Assembly: GCA_021838585.1 (NCBI GenBank)
Contig: JAKCDE010000002.1
Span: 89,180 to 153,179, forward strand
Source: Nitrospirota bacterium
GTDB lineage: Bacteria > Nitrospirota_A > Leptospirillia > Leptospirillales > Leptospirillaceae
Length of the DNA: 64,000 nt
Reading direction: 5' to 3'
The notes below the pieces were generated by a model that had not been told where the DNA came from, did no database searches, and saw only the letters and a program-made list of their open reading frames with translations. Shown here in pieces: positions 25,559 to 34,163 of the stretch. Made by a program: the position numbers and the translations under genes. Within the stretch, counting starts at the first letter, position 1. Each line of letters starts with the position of its first letter.

Positions 25559-26616
25559 GCGGGGGGCGGGGATCGCTGGGAGTCCGGCTCGATCTGGAAA
25601 GAGGGCGCGTGGAGATGGTCCATGGGAGCGGAGGTCGGGCCTCGGCCCAGCTTGTGGAGGAGATCTTCTTCCCGGCCTTCGACAATCCGTGGCTCAGGAA
25701 GGAGGGGGACCAGGCCCAGCTCGATCTGTCGGAGGGGCGATGGGCCATGAGCACCGACTCCTTCGTGGTGTCTCCCCTCTTCTTTCCGGGGGGAGACATC
25801 GGATCCCTCTCCGTCCATGGGACGGTCAACGACCTGGCCATGGGAGGCGCCCGTCCGCTCTATCTGACGGCGGGTTTCGTCCTCGAGGAGGGATTCCCCC
25901 TTTCAGATCTCGTCCGGATTGTCCGGAGCATGGGGAGTGCGGCCAGGGCGTGCGGCGTGTCACTGGTGGCAGGAGACACCAAGGTGGTGGAGCGCGGCAA
26001 GGGGGACGGCCTCTACATCAACACCTCCGGGATCGGACGGATTCCGGAGGGCGTCGATCTCGACCCATCCGGAATCCGTCCGGGTGACGAAATCCTCATC
26101 TCGGGGCCGGTCGGCGATCATGGGGCTACCGTCCTGGCCGCGCGGGAGGAAGGAAGGATCACAACGTCCCTGCGCTCCGATTCGGCGCCGCTTGACGGCC
26201 TGGTCGCGGCGATGCTCGCCTCCGGTCCGGGACTCGTCTGCCTCCGGGATCCGACCCGGGGAGGGGTGGCGTCCACCCTGAACGAGTGGGCCCGGATCTC
26301 GGGTCTGTGCTTCGAGATCGAGGAGTCCGGGCTTCTGATCCGTCCCGAGGTTCGGGGGGTCTCCGAGCTTCTGGGAATCGACCCCCTCTATCTGGCCAAC
26401 GAAGGCCGGCTTGTAGGGGTCTGTCGGCCCGAGGCCGCGGACCGGCTCCTGTCGGCCCTGCGCGCCCACCCGTCGGGTCGAGAGGCGACGCGGATCGGAA
26501 GGGTCGAGAAAGGAAGGCAGGGTCGCCCGGACGGATGCGTTCGGATGAAGACCCTCATGGGCGGTACCCGGACGGTGGACTGGCTCCTTGGAGACCCTCT
26601 CCCCCGGATTTGCTAG
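25555..26616 (+). CDS. hypE: Hydrogenase maturation protein HypE
   Basis: HypE dehydrates the thiocarbamate on its own C-terminal cysteine to the thiocyanate that donates cyanide. The C-terminus is the diagnostic PRIC. An AIRS/PurM-type ATP fold is visible in 'VHGSGGRASAQLVEE', 'STDSFVVSPLFFPGGD' and 'GTVNDLAMGGA'. The start is uncertain: TTG 25555 overlaps the hypD stop, while GTG 25609 or ATG 25615 would put 'HGSGG' nearer the N-terminus. TTG is given because of the coupling pattern seen throughout this operon. Confidence 0.93.
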   Translation: MSGGRGSLGVRLDLERGRVEMVHGSGGRASAQLVEEIFFPAFDNPWLRKEGDQAQLDLSEGRWAMSTDSFVVSPLFFPGGDIGSLSVHGTVNDLAMGGARPLYLTAGFVLEEGFPLSDLVRIVRSMGSAARACGVSLVAGDTKVVERGKGDGLYINTSGIGRIPEGVDLDPSGIRPGDEILISGPVGDHGATVLAAREEGRITTSLRSDSAPLDGLVAAMLASGPGLVCLRDPTRGGVASTLNEWARISGLCFEIEESGLLIRPEVRGVSELLGIDPLYLANEGRLVGVCRPEAADRLLSALRAHPSGREATRIGRVEKGRQGRPDGCVRMKTLMGGTRTVDWLLGDPLPRIC

Positions 26617-26629
26617 AAAGGAGCTGAGG

Positions 26630-27487
26630 TTGACAGGCATTTCAGGAGTCGCGGCCGGGGGGACGACGCCCTTTCCGCTCGCTTCCGGAGCGGCCGCCGG
26701 AAGCGTTTTTCTTGTTCTGATGGCCCTGGGAATGGGATTCCGCCACGGTCTCGATCCCGACCATCTGACGGCCATCGATGCCATTCTCCGGTTCCAGTCG
26801 GTCCGGAAAAGGAGAGTGGTCCGGTGGGCCGGACTCTTTTTTTCCCTGGGCCATGGGGTGGTCGTCATGACCCTCGGGGCCTGCATTCTCAACCTAGCTC
26901 TTCGCGTCCGCGTTCCAGCGGCCCTTTCTCTCTTCGGAGGTCTCGTTTCGGGAATTTTTCTCCTGGGCATGGCCGGGGCCAACGGTCTTTTTCTGGCGCG
27001 CTCGGAGGCGACGGTCCCCTTCGTTCCTGTGGGGTTCAGGGCCCGTCTTCTCCTCCGGGGCGTTCCCTTGGACAGGCCTGTCTTTCTGGTATTTTTGGGA
27101 ATGCTCTTCGCCGTCTCCTTCGACACATTGTCCCAGACGGTTGTCTTCTCCCTGGCCGCCTCCTCCCTCGGAGGAAGGCTGGAGGGCCTGGCCGTCGGAG
27201 CGGCCTTCGTTCTGGGAATGTGTCTTTCGGACGGAGCCAATGGCCTCTGGATCGCCCGTCTGATCGAACGATCCGACCGTCAGGGCGTCCGGCTTTCCCG
27301 GCTCATGGGTTGGTCGGTGGTTCTTCTGAGCCTCTTCGTGGGCGTCTTCGTCCTGGCCTCGACCTTTGCGAAAAGCCTCCTTCCCGATTCTCCGATGGAG
27401 GAAACACTGACCGGGATAGGAGTGATTCTGGTCCTGTCCCTGGCGTACCTCCTCGGAAGCCGCACTGTCCGGGACAGACCCTCCTGA
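26630..27487 (+). CDS. High-affinity nickel (NiCoT-type) permease
   Basis: A 285-residue membrane protein with the nickel/cobalt transporter signature 'FRHGLDPDHLTAIDAI' in the first helices, the metal-binding HX4DH motif. 'SLGHGVVVM' is the second conserved segment. TTG 26630 with AGGAG six bases upstream is preferred to the TTG at 26588, which lies within hypE. The position at the end of the hyp genes indicates it supplies nickel for the hydrogenase. Cobalt cannot be excluded from sequence. Confidence 0.88.
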   Translation: MTGISGVAAGGTTPFPLASGAAAGSVFLVLMALGMGFRHGLDPDHLTAIDAILRFQSVRKRRVVRWAGLFFSLGHGVVVMTLGACILNLALRVRVPAALSLFGGLVSGIFLLGMAGANGLFLARSEATVPFVPVGFRARLLLRGVPLDRPVFLVFLGMLFAVSFDTLSQTVVFSLAASSLGGRLEGLAVGAAFVLGMCLSDGANGLWIARLIERSDRQGVRLSRLMGWSVVLLSLFVGVFVLASTFAKSLLPDSPMEETLTGIGVILVLSLAYLLGSRTVRDRPS

Positions 27488-27610
27488 TCACCGGCCTTTT
27501 CTGAAGGACTCCCGAAATATCCGATCGTTCCTCTTGGTCCTGCCATAAACCCTTTGTCGGTTCTACGGAATGGGTCACGAAGATCCGTCAATGGAAGGGG
27601 GGACAGGGGG

Positions 27611-29146
27611 TCAGGATTCGCTGGGGCTTTCCGGCTCGGAGAACCACTGGATCGAGAGGGGATGACCGAGTCCCAGATCGCGGCTTTCGGTCATCGCCAG
27701 GGCGAGAGATTGATCCGACTCCTCATGGTCGGGGGGAAGGACCCTGAGGACGGAGGCCCGATAGGACAGGGGGGCGGAGACCCCTCCCGAAGCGAGAAGA
27801 ATGTCCCTGCCAAGGGCCAGAAGCGGGGTCAGGATGCCGAGAAGGCGGAGGTCTTCCTTGCTCAGGTGCCGAAGGTAAGGGTGCCCTTTCTTTTTTGGAC
27901 GGCCCGGCCTGTCTTCCGTCTGGCAGAGGATGAGCCCGCACAGCAGGCGATCCCGCTGGGAGAGTCCCGGAAGATCTCCATGGAGAAGGAGGTCCCAGAG
28001 TTCCCGCGTGTTGGGAGACGGGTTGTGGAAGACGGGGAGGAGGGCCAGGGTGCCCAGCATGTCGCAGAGAAGGAGAAGACGTTCGGAAGGAAATCCCGAG
28101 GGAAAAAGAAGGCGGACGAGTTCATGAAGGATGTCCCGCAGAGGCTTCGAATCCCGGATCCGTCCGTAGCGCCGGGCAATGCGCCGGAGGGTCCCCCGGC
28201 TCACCGGACCTTCCTCTCTTCCCACCGTCTTCTGATAGTGCTCCATGAAGAGACCCTGACGGAGGCCATAGTGGGAAAAGGTCAGGACAGGAGAGCGGGA
28301 CAGAGCCGTGATCGCGGAGATCACGGCCAGCCCCGCGGGAAGGATGTCGGAGCGGTCGGCGCCGATGTTGAGTGTCCGCGCCTGGTCGGGAGTCAGGCGG
28401 CGGCCGATGCGCTTCGCGATCCGGGCCACTTCCCGTGACTGAATTTCGTAATGATGGATATCAGGGTGGAAAGGGTAGGAACGCAGCTTCTGGGAGATCC
28501 GGGCGAGCTGGCGGGCAGTCCCCCCGACCCCGACCAGGGCCGGAAAGGGACGGATGAAGAGGCCGCTGTCCTCGAGGACGGCGGCGATGTGGCGCTCCAT
28601 CCTTTTCCATTCCGCAGGGGAGGGCCTTCCCCTGTTCTCGAAGAACATCTCGGTCAGTCGAACCGCGCCCAGAGGAAGGGTCAGGATCGTTCCCGGGCGA
28701 TGGTCCTGAAGGTCGATCAGCTCGGCACTTCCCCCCCCGATGTCGAAAACGAGGGCATCTCCCTTGTCGAAGCCGTTCTGGACGCCCAGGCAGCTGTAAG
28801 ACCCTTCCTGCTCTCCGTCCAGAATTTCGACAGGGGCCTCAAGGGAGGCCGAAAGCCGCGAAAGGACCTCTTCGCGATTCCTGGCATCCCGGACGGCCGA
28901 TGTGGCGACGCAGCGAAGCTCGTCGGCCTGGTGGAGAGCGATTCTTTTCCGAAAATCCCCGAGAGCCTTTGAAGCTCGTTCGATGGCCTCCGGTGTGATG
29001 GTCAGGGAAGGGTACATCCCCGAGGCGATCCGGGCAGAGCTCTTGTATCGGGCCACTGTCCAGAAATCCCCACCGCGAATGGCCACAATTTCGAGGCGCA
29101 TGGAATTTGACCCGATGTCGATGAGGGCGATTTTTTGGAGGCTCAT
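27611..29146 (-). CDS. ppx: Ppx/GppA-type exopolyphosphatase
   Basis: Hydrolyses polyphosphate or guanosine pentaphosphate. The 511-residue protein begins 'MSLQKIALIDIGSNSMRLE', with the phosphate-binding loop of the ASKHA fold. 'VFDIGGGSAELI' is the second phosphate motif and 'VGVGGTARQLARI' the adenosine motif. The C-terminal half (~310-511) is the helical HD-like extension of long Ppx proteins. ATG 29146 is chosen by family N-terminus; no ribosome-binding site is visible, and an ATG at 29206 gives a longer form. Confidence 0.9.
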   Translation of the reverse strand: MSLQKIALIDIGSNSMRLEIVAIRGGDFWTVARYKSSARIASGMYPSLTITPEAIERASKALGDFRKRIALHQADELRCVATSAVRDARNREEVLSRLSASLEAPVEILDGEQEGSYSCLGVQNGFDKGDALVFDIGGGSAELIDLQDHRPGTILTLPLGAVRLTEMFFENRGRPSPAEWKRMERHIAAVLEDSGLFIRPFPALVGVGGTARQLARISQKLRSYPFHPDIHHYEIQSREVARIAKRIGRRLTPDQARTLNIGADRSDILPAGLAVISAITALSRSPVLTFSHYGLRQGLFMEHYQKTVGREEGPVSRGTLRRIARRYGRIRDSKPLRDILHELVRLLFPSGFPSERLLLLCDMLGTLALLPVFHNPSPNTRELWDLLLHGDLPGLSQRDRLLCGLILCQTEDRPGRPKKKGHPYLRHLSKEDLRLLGILTPLLALGRDILLASGGVSAPLSYRASVLRVLPPDHEESDQSLALAMTESRDLGLGHPLSIQWFSEPESPSES

Positions 29147-29152
29147 TGTCTG

Positions 29153-29181
29153 ATTGTGCCACAGGACAGGACGACTTCCAA
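29153..29181 (-). promoter_or_regulatory. Weak candidate promoter for ppx, possible leaderless transcript
   Basis: Minus-strand TTGGAA and CACAAT (29158-29153) are 17 bases apart. The -10 ends only six bases before the ppx ATG, so transcription would begin at or near the start codon. This agrees with the lack of a ribosome-binding site, but the hexamers are weak. Confidence 0.2.
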
Positions 29182-29212
29182 GGAGAATACCCGGGTTTCG
29201 GCCCATCCCTGA

Positions 29213-29240
29213 TTGATCCCGGGAAATCTTGGGTTATAAT
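29213..29240 (+). promoter_or_regulatory. Strong candidate promoter of the quinone locus
   Basis: A perfect TATAAT (29235-29240) is preceded after 16 bases by TTGATC (29213-29218). It lies about 84 bases upstream of the UbiE/MenG methyltransferase ATG and is one of the best sigma-70 sites in the window. Confidence 0.6.
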
Positions 29241-29323
29241 GGGAAAACTAATCAGGGGGCGTATGACCTTCCCGTGCGGCGGCGGGCCACGCTTCTTCCA
29301 CGTCATCATCCGAAAGGACCGGA

Positions 29324-30076
29324 ATGTCGGAGTATTCCCTTCCTGCCAAGGAGCTCAAGCAAGACGTTGTCCAGACCATGTTTACATCGGCAGCCAAGGC
29401 CTACGACCTCAACAATTCGGTTCTGAGCCTGGGCCAGCACCACCGGTGGAAGCGCCTGACGATCGACCTTCTGAAAATTGAAAAAGGACAGGTCATTCTG
29501 GATCTGTGCGGAGGAACCGCGGACCTGTCTCTCCTGGCCGCCGAGAAGGCGGGGGGAGACGGTCTTGTCATGACCGTCGACCTCAACATGGCGATGCTCA
29601 GGGTGGGTCTTTCCAAGGCCCGGTCCCGTGTCATCGACGGCCTCAAGGAAAGGATGAGCCGTGCCCGGCCTGTCATGATCCAGGCCAATGCGGAGAGCAT
29701 CCCCCTTCCCTCCGGGACTGTTGACCGTCTGACGGTGGGATTCGGGCTCAGGAATGTAACCAATCTCGACGTGGCCCTGGCGGAAATCTACAGGGTCCTG
29801 AAGCCGGGCGGGCGGTTCGCCTGCCTGGAGTTTTCCCATCCCGTGAACGCCCTGTGGGATGGGTTGTACCGATTCTATTCCTTCTTCATCCTGCCGAAGA
29901 TCGGCAAATGGATATCCAGGGACAATACAGGGATCTACGAATACCTGCCCGCATCGATCGCGAAATTCCCGAATCAGGAGAGTTTCAGCGAGACGATCAG
30001 GAAGGCCGGCTTTTCGAATGTCGTCTACCGGAACCTGTCGGGAGGGATCGTCGCGATCCATATGGGAGAAAAGTAA
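29324..30076 (+). CDS. ubiE: UbiE/MenG-family quinone C-methyltransferase
   Basis: SAM-dependent C-methyltransferase acting on a prenylated quinol. The 250-residue protein has the family signatures 'AAKAYDLNNSVLSLGQHHRWK', the SAM loop 'VILDLCGGTADLSLLAA', 'VGFGLRNVTN' and 'EIYRVLKPGGRFACLEFS', and ends with the typical 'NLSGGIVAIHMGEK'. UbiE and MenG cannot be told apart by sequence alone; downstream ubiC-like and ubiA genes favour a benzoquinone substrate. The stop overlaps the next gene's ATG (TAATG). Confidence 0.92.
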   Translation: MSEYSLPAKELKQDVVQTMFTSAAKAYDLNNSVLSLGQHHRWKRLTIDLLKIEKGQVILDLCGGTADLSLLAAEKAGGDGLVMTVDLNMAMLRVGLSKARSRVIDGLKERMSRARPVMIQANAESIPLPSGTVDRLTVGFGLRNVTNLDVALAEIYRVLKPGGRFACLEFSHPVNALWDGLYRFYSFFILPKIGKWISRDNTGIYEYLPASIAKFPNQESFSETIRKAGFSNVVYRNLSGGIVAIHMGEK

Positions 30077-30096
30077 TGGATACAAAGGAGTTGCCA

Positions 30097-31647
30097 ATGG
30101 TGGCGGGGACAGAAGAGCGTCCGCCCAGCCTCTACCGGAGGGTCCTTTTCGTCTGGCTTCCCGTTCGTCCGATCTTTCCCGTGGGAATCGGATATCTTGC
30201 GAACTGGATACACCGGGAGCATCCGGAGGTCGCCCTCGAGGTCCTCGACCTGACCCGCTTCGAAGAGGCCGACCAGATGTCCGCTCTGACGAAGAAAATT
30301 GCGGAATTTTCTCCCGACCTTCTCGCCTATTCCTGGCGCGACGTCCAGATATTCGCTCCCCACGAGGGAGACAATTCCCTCAGGCGGGCCTTTGAGTTCT
30401 ATTATTCTCCCAACCTTCTCACGCGGGCTTACGCCGCATGGGACGGGCTTCGCATGGTCTGGAAATACCGTTCGGAGTTCCACAAGAAGCTTCGCTTCAT
30501 CAAGGAGGGCGTCCGAAGGGCTCCGAAGGCCCGGGTCATGGTCGGGGGAGGGGCCTTTTCGGTCTTTGCCGAACAGATCATCCGCCTTCTTCCGGAAGGC
30601 GTGATCGGGGTGGTCGGGGAGGGAGAGACGGCTCTGATCAAGACCCTCGAGGGGCGCCCGGTTGATGACGAGCGCGTCATCACCCGTAAGGGGTCCCAGA
30701 TCGTTCTGGGAAAGAAGGCGGGGGCGGTGGAAATACGGCGGGCCCCCTTCGATCTGTCCTACCTCGAATCCATATTCCCAGGTCACGAAATGTACCACGG
30801 CAAAACCGTCGGAATCCAGACCAAGCGGGGCTGTCCTTACGGATGCTCCTTCTGTCTGTATACCTATATCGAGGGAAAGAGGGTCTACTACCGTGATCCG
30901 GAAGATGTGGTGGACGAGATCCGCCAGTATCGGGACCGCTGGGGGATCCGGAATTTCTGGTTTGCCGATGCCCAGTTCATTCCCGGCGTCAAGGCGGTTC
31001 CCGAGGCCATCGCTCTTCTCACCGCTCTTCGGGACAGTCGCCTCGACATCACATGGAGCGGCTATATCCGGACCAGTCTCATCTCTCCGGAAATGGCGCA
31101 GCTGATGGTGGAGTCGGGAATGGGGGACCTCGAGGTGGCGATCACCTCCGGATCCCAGGAGATTCTGGATTCCCTCAAGATGGGGTTCCGGCTGGAGGGG
31201 CTGATGGAGGGATGCAGAAATCTCAAGGACGCCGGATACAAGGGAAAGATCATCCTGAACTATTCCCTGAATGCCCCGGGCGAGACGCCGGAGTCACTGG
31301 CCGAGGCGGTCGAAAGCTACGAGGCCATCTGCAGCATTTTTGGACCGGAGAATGTCTACCCCATGGTCTTTTTCCTGGCGGTCCAGCCCCACACAAGCTT
31401 CGAGAAGCGTCTCATGCGCGAGGGATGGCTCGATCCCGACTACGATCCTATTTCCCTGAACCCGTGGACCATCCGCAAGCTCCTCTATAATCCGGGTCCT
31501 CTTGGGGAGCTGATCGCGAAGGCCTGTCTTCTGGCCTGGGACATCGAGCCCATGGCCATGGGACGTGTTGTGATGCGGGAGATCAAGAAATCCCTTGGAG
31601 CCGTCGGAATCACCTCCAAGGAGTCGGTCGTGGTCCAGGCTTCGTGA
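30097..31647 (+). CDS. Radical SAM protein with N-terminal B12-binding-type domain
   Basis: A 516-residue radical SAM enzyme. The [4Fe-4S]/SAM motif is 'CPYGCSFC' (C246, C250, C253). The ~230 residues before it resemble the cobalamin-binding Rossmann domain of class B radical SAM methylases ('FPVGIGYLANWIHREHP', 'VMVGGGAFSVFAEQI', 'GVVGEGETALIKTL'), without the DxHxxG histidine. ATG 30097 has AAAGGAG eight bases upstream; a start at 30076 is also possible. It lies between ubiE and a UbiC-like gene, so a quinone-ring modification such as methylation is a reasonable guess; the substrate is not known. Confidence 0.8.
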   Translation: MVAGTEERPPSLYRRVLFVWLPVRPIFPVGIGYLANWIHREHPEVALEVLDLTRFEEADQMSALTKKIAEFSPDLLAYSWRDVQIFAPHEGDNSLRRAFEFYYSPNLLTRAYAAWDGLRMVWKYRSEFHKKLRFIKEGVRRAPKARVMVGGGAFSVFAEQIIRLLPEGVIGVVGEGETALIKTLEGRPVDDERVITRKGSQIVLGKKAGAVEIRRAPFDLSYLESIFPGHEMYHGKTVGIQTKRGCPYGCSFCLYTYIEGKRVYYRDPEDVVDEIRQYRDRWGIRNFWFADAQFIPGVKAVPEAIALLTALRDSRLDITWSGYIRTSLISPEMAQLMVESGMGDLEVAITSGSQEILDSLKMGFRLEGLMEGCRNLKDAGYKGKIILNYSLNAPGETPESLAEAVESYEAICSIFGPENVYPMVFFLAVQPHTSFEKRLMREGWLDPDYDPISLNPWTIRKLLYNPGPLGELIAKACLLAWDIEPMAMGRVVMREIKKSLGAVGITSKESVVVQAS

Positions 31648-32177
31648 GCCAAAAAACGGAAAGCGAGTCCATGGAGGCGGATCTCGGGGCCCCTCTTCCT
31701 CCGGGCTTTCCCCTTCTTCCGGGACCCTTTCGGATGCTTCTGGGGCTGGACGGAACACTGACGCGCTCCCTGACCTTTCTTTCGGGGGAGAGGATCGAAG
31801 TCGAGCCCGTTCTCCGCCCTGATTCTCCCGAGGGGGTCCGAAAGGTGTATCTTCGGGTCCCCTCGATCGGCCGGCTCGTCTTCGCGAGGACGCGCCTCCT
31901 CGTGCTCCCGAATTCGGAGGAGGCTCCCTGGATTGCCGGCCTCATGCGCGGCGACCTTCCCATCGGCCAGTCGATGGAGGCCCGTTATGGCCCCCTGACC
32001 AAGGACGAGTTTTCCGTCTTTTCCGTCTCCGCCCCCTTCGATCCCCACGGGCCACGGGAGTCGGGCGATCTCTGGGCCCGCTCCTACCGGATGCGCACCC
32101 GCGAGGGGATCGCCCTCCGGATCGAGGAGTTCTTCCTGGACGCTCTTTTCCGGCTTGCCGGCGGAGGCTGCCGATGA
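31644..32177 (+). CDS. ubiC: UbiC-like chorismate pyruvate-lyase family protein
   Basis: UbiC converts chorismate to 4-hydroxybenzoate and pyruvate. The 177-residue protein fits the diverged chorismate lyase fold: 'FRMLLGLDGTLTRSLTFLSG' at the start, the arginine in 'LVFARTRLLVLP', and the C-terminal glutamate strand 'IALRIEEFFLDALF'. The adjacent, overlapping ubiA gene supports the role. Similarity to E. coli UbiC is judged from pattern only. Confidence 0.72.
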   Translation: MSQKTESESMEADLGAPLPPGFPLLPGPFRMLLGLDGTLTRSLTFLSGERIEVEPVLRPDSPEGVRKVYLRVPSIGRLVFARTRLLVLPNSEEAPWIAGLMRGDLPIGQSMEARYGPLTKDEFSVFSVSAPFDPHGPRESGDLWARSYRMRTREGIALRIEEFFLDALFRLAGGGCR

Positions 32178-33040
32178 AGCGGCGTTTTTCGGCGACTCTG
32201 GAGCTGGTCCGGCTCGACCGGCCCGTCGGGTGGGTTCTGCTTTTTCTCCCGTCGGGGTGGGCCCTTCTTCTGGCGCGTCCCGGAGAGGTCCCCTGGAAAT
32301 GGGTCGCGGTCTTTCTTGCCGGGGCCTTCCTGACACGCTCCGCAGGCTGCGTCGTGAACGACATCTTCGACAGAAAGCTCGACCGGGAGGTGACCCGGAC
32401 CAAATCCCGGCCCCTGGCCGACGGCCGGCTCTCCGTCGTCTGGGCCCTCGGGGTCTTTCTTTTTCTGACACTCCTCTCGGCCTCTCTCCTCACATTTTTT
32501 TCGGCAAAGGCCATTCTGGTTGCCGTTGCGGGATATGGCTCAGCGGTCGTCTATCCGCTCATGAAGCGTTTCTTCCCTCTTCCCCAGCTCTTCATGGGAA
32601 TTCCCTTTGGCGCAACGGCCCCTCTCATGGCCTGGGTCCAGCTCACGGGCCACTTTTCGTTTCCGGGGATCGAGATCGCCCTGGCCGGCCTCTTCTGGGC
32701 TACGGCCTATGATCTCATCTATGCGGTGGCGGACCTTCCGGACGACCGGAAGGCCGGCATCCGGTCGGGAGCCGTGACCTTCGGGTCGTCTCTCTGGATG
32801 GTGTTCCTCTTTTTTTCCGCGTTGGCCGCTCTTCTTCTTTGGCAGGCGGGACGATCACTTCCCCAGTCCGGATGGCTGCTGCTCTCGATCGGTCTTTTTT
32901 TCTCGGCCGTCCTCTGGCAATCCCTCCGGATGCGCAAGGGGTTGAGCGGAGAGGAACCGCTTCGTCTCTTCCGGTCCCATGCGGTCCTGGGAGGGCTCAT
33001 CCTGGCGGGGTTCTGGTCCTCTTCGCCCATCCTTGTCTGA
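32174..33040 (+). CDS. ubiA: 4-hydroxybenzoate polyprenyltransferase UbiA
   Basis: Attaches the polyprenyl tail to 4-hydroxybenzoate in the membrane. The 288-residue protein has about nine membrane helices and both aspartate-rich diphosphate-binding motifs: 'VNDIFDRKLDREVTRTKSRP' and 'YAVADLPDDRKAGIRSGAV'. The start 'LELVRLDRPVGWVLLFLPSGWAL' is typical of UbiA. ATG overlaps the stop of the UbiC-like gene by four bases. Confidence 0.93.
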   Translation: MKRRFSATLELVRLDRPVGWVLLFLPSGWALLLARPGEVPWKWVAVFLAGAFLTRSAGCVVNDIFDRKLDREVTRTKSRPLADGRLSVVWALGVFLFLTLLSASLLTFFSAKAILVAVAGYGSAVVYPLMKRFFPLPQLFMGIPFGATAPLMAWVQLTGHFSFPGIEIALAGLFWATAYDLIYAVADLPDDRKAGIRSGAVTFGSSLWMVFLFFSALAALLLWQAGRSLPQSGWLLLSIGLFFSAVLWQSLRMRKGLSGEEPLRLFRSHAVLGGLILAGFWSSSPILV

Positions 33041-33078
33041 TGACCAATCCGGTCTCCTGGCGGAAGGGAGGCCCTTGA

Positions 33079-33663
33079 ATGGAGGCTTCGATGTTGTTCC
33101 GAATCAAAACCACGATTCTCGCAGTGTTCGTGATTCCTATTGTTCTTGCTCCGAACCTTACCTTTGCCCTCTCGCCGATCAAGGTGACGAGTTCCTCCTT
33201 CAGAAACGGGGGACGTATCGAGTCGAAATACGTCTTTTCCGGCTTCGGATGCACCGGGAAAAACGTCTCCCCGGAGATCCGCTGGGGACGTCTTCCACGG
33301 GGGACGAAAAGTGTGGCGGTCACCGTGTACGATCCTGATGCCCCCACAGGCTCCGGCTGGTGGCACTGGGTGGTCTACGATATTCCCGCCACAGTCCACG
33401 AACTTCCGGAAGGAGCGGGGACGAAGGATGGCCATCGGCTTCCAGTCGGATCCCTCCAGGCCGTGACCGACTTCGGAGCCCCGGGTTACGGGGGGCCCTG
33501 TCCGCCGAAAGGCGATCGTCCCCATCACTACATCGTCACCGTCTATGCGATAAAGACGGCCAAGTTGCCGGTTGGGCCGACCGCCTCTCCGGCCCAGATC
33601 GGTTATTTCCTCCACTTTGCGACCATCGGAAAGGGAAAGATCGTGGGTCGCTACGGACGGTAA
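33079..33663 (+). CDS. Secreted PEBP-family (YbhB/YbcL) protein
   Basis: A phosphatidylethanolamine-binding-protein-like protein of 194 residues with a signal peptide (cleavage near 'TFA-LSP', residue ~30). Family landmarks include 'SPEIRWGRLPRGTKSVAVTVYDPDAP', 'WWHWVVYDIPA', and 'YGGPCPPKGDRPHHYIVTVYA'. Ligand-binding Asp, His and Pro residues are present. ATG 33079 and ATG 33091 each have a good ribosome-binding site. The bacterial function is unknown; it is not evidently tied to its neighbours. Confidence 0.88.
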   Translation: MEASMLFRIKTTILAVFVIPIVLAPNLTFALSPIKVTSSSFRNGGRIESKYVFSGFGCTGKNVSPEIRWGRLPRGTKSVAVTVYDPDAPTGSGWWHWVVYDIPATVHELPEGAGTKDGHRLPVGSLQAVTDFGAPGYGGPCPPKGDRPHHYIVTVYAIKTAKLPVGPTASPAQIGYFLHFATIGKGKIVGRYGR

Positions 33664-33703
33664 GCCGTCTGGAGGAGCGGGAGTCCGGTTCGATTTTTTC
33701 GAC

Positions 33704-33732
33704 TTGCGATTTTTGATTTCTTTGGATATCCT
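33704..33732 (+). promoter_or_regulatory. Candidate promoter of the small membrane protein gene
   Basis: TTGCGA (33704-33709), 17-base spacer, TATCCT (33727-33732). The leader to ATG 33799 is about 60 bases. Local sequence is AT-rich compared with its surroundings. Confidence 0.4.
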
Positions 33733-33798
33733 CTAGGAATCGGCGACTCACCCGTTCGCCGTCCGAACTATTACATTATCCCGACTGGAGGTTCCAGA

Positions 33799-33927
33799 AT
33801 GGCTCCCATTCAAACCGTTGGCAACTGGACTGCGCTGGAGTGGGCTATCCCGATCGCTCTCGGATTTGCGATCGTTGCGGGATGGTTCATGGCCATCTCT
33901 TCCATCTATTCCAATCCGGACAAGTAG
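33799..33927 (+). CDS. 42-residue single-span membrane protein
   Basis: A short ATG frame with a clear GGAGG seven bases upstream and its own candidate promoter. The product has a short polar N-terminus with two tryptophans, one hydrophobic helix (about residues 14-36) and a polar tail ending NPDK. Small single-helix proteins of this size are often accessory subunits of respiratory oxidases or transporters (CcoQ and CydX are examples), but I do not recognise the family. A second small membrane protein follows 31 bases later. Confidence 0.65.
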   Translation: MAPIQTVGNWTALEWAIPIALGFAIVAGWFMAISSIYSNPDK

Positions 33928-33958
33928 GTTTCGTGCTGGCCTTTTTCTAGGATTTCTG

Positions 33959-34144
33959 ATGCGGTTTATTGCGGAAATCAAGAAAATGTGGACCGATGCC
34001 CGGCCGATATTTTTCATATTGGCCGGAGTCATCGGTCTTTTTCTTCTTCTCTTCGGTTCCATGATGTGGGGATTGCTGGGCAAGGATTCCTTCAGCCAAT
34101 ATTCCCATCCGTCCTACCCTCCGTCCGCCAGTCCTTCCCGATAA
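33959..34144 (+). CDS. 61-residue single-span membrane protein
   Basis: An ATG frame preceded by AGGA at suitable spacing. The product begins with a basic amphipathic stretch 'MRFIAEIKKMW', then one strongly hydrophobic helix (about residues 17-42) and a serine/proline/tyrosine-rich tail. It probably forms a unit with the 42-residue protein just upstream. No known family is recognised. The basic N-terminus predicts an N-in, C-out orientation. Confidence 0.6.
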   Translation: MRFIAEIKKMWTDARPIFFILAGVIGLFLLLFGSMMWGLLGKDSFSQYSHPSYPPSASPSR

Positions 34145-34163
34145 GGGTTCGCTCCCCCCTTAT

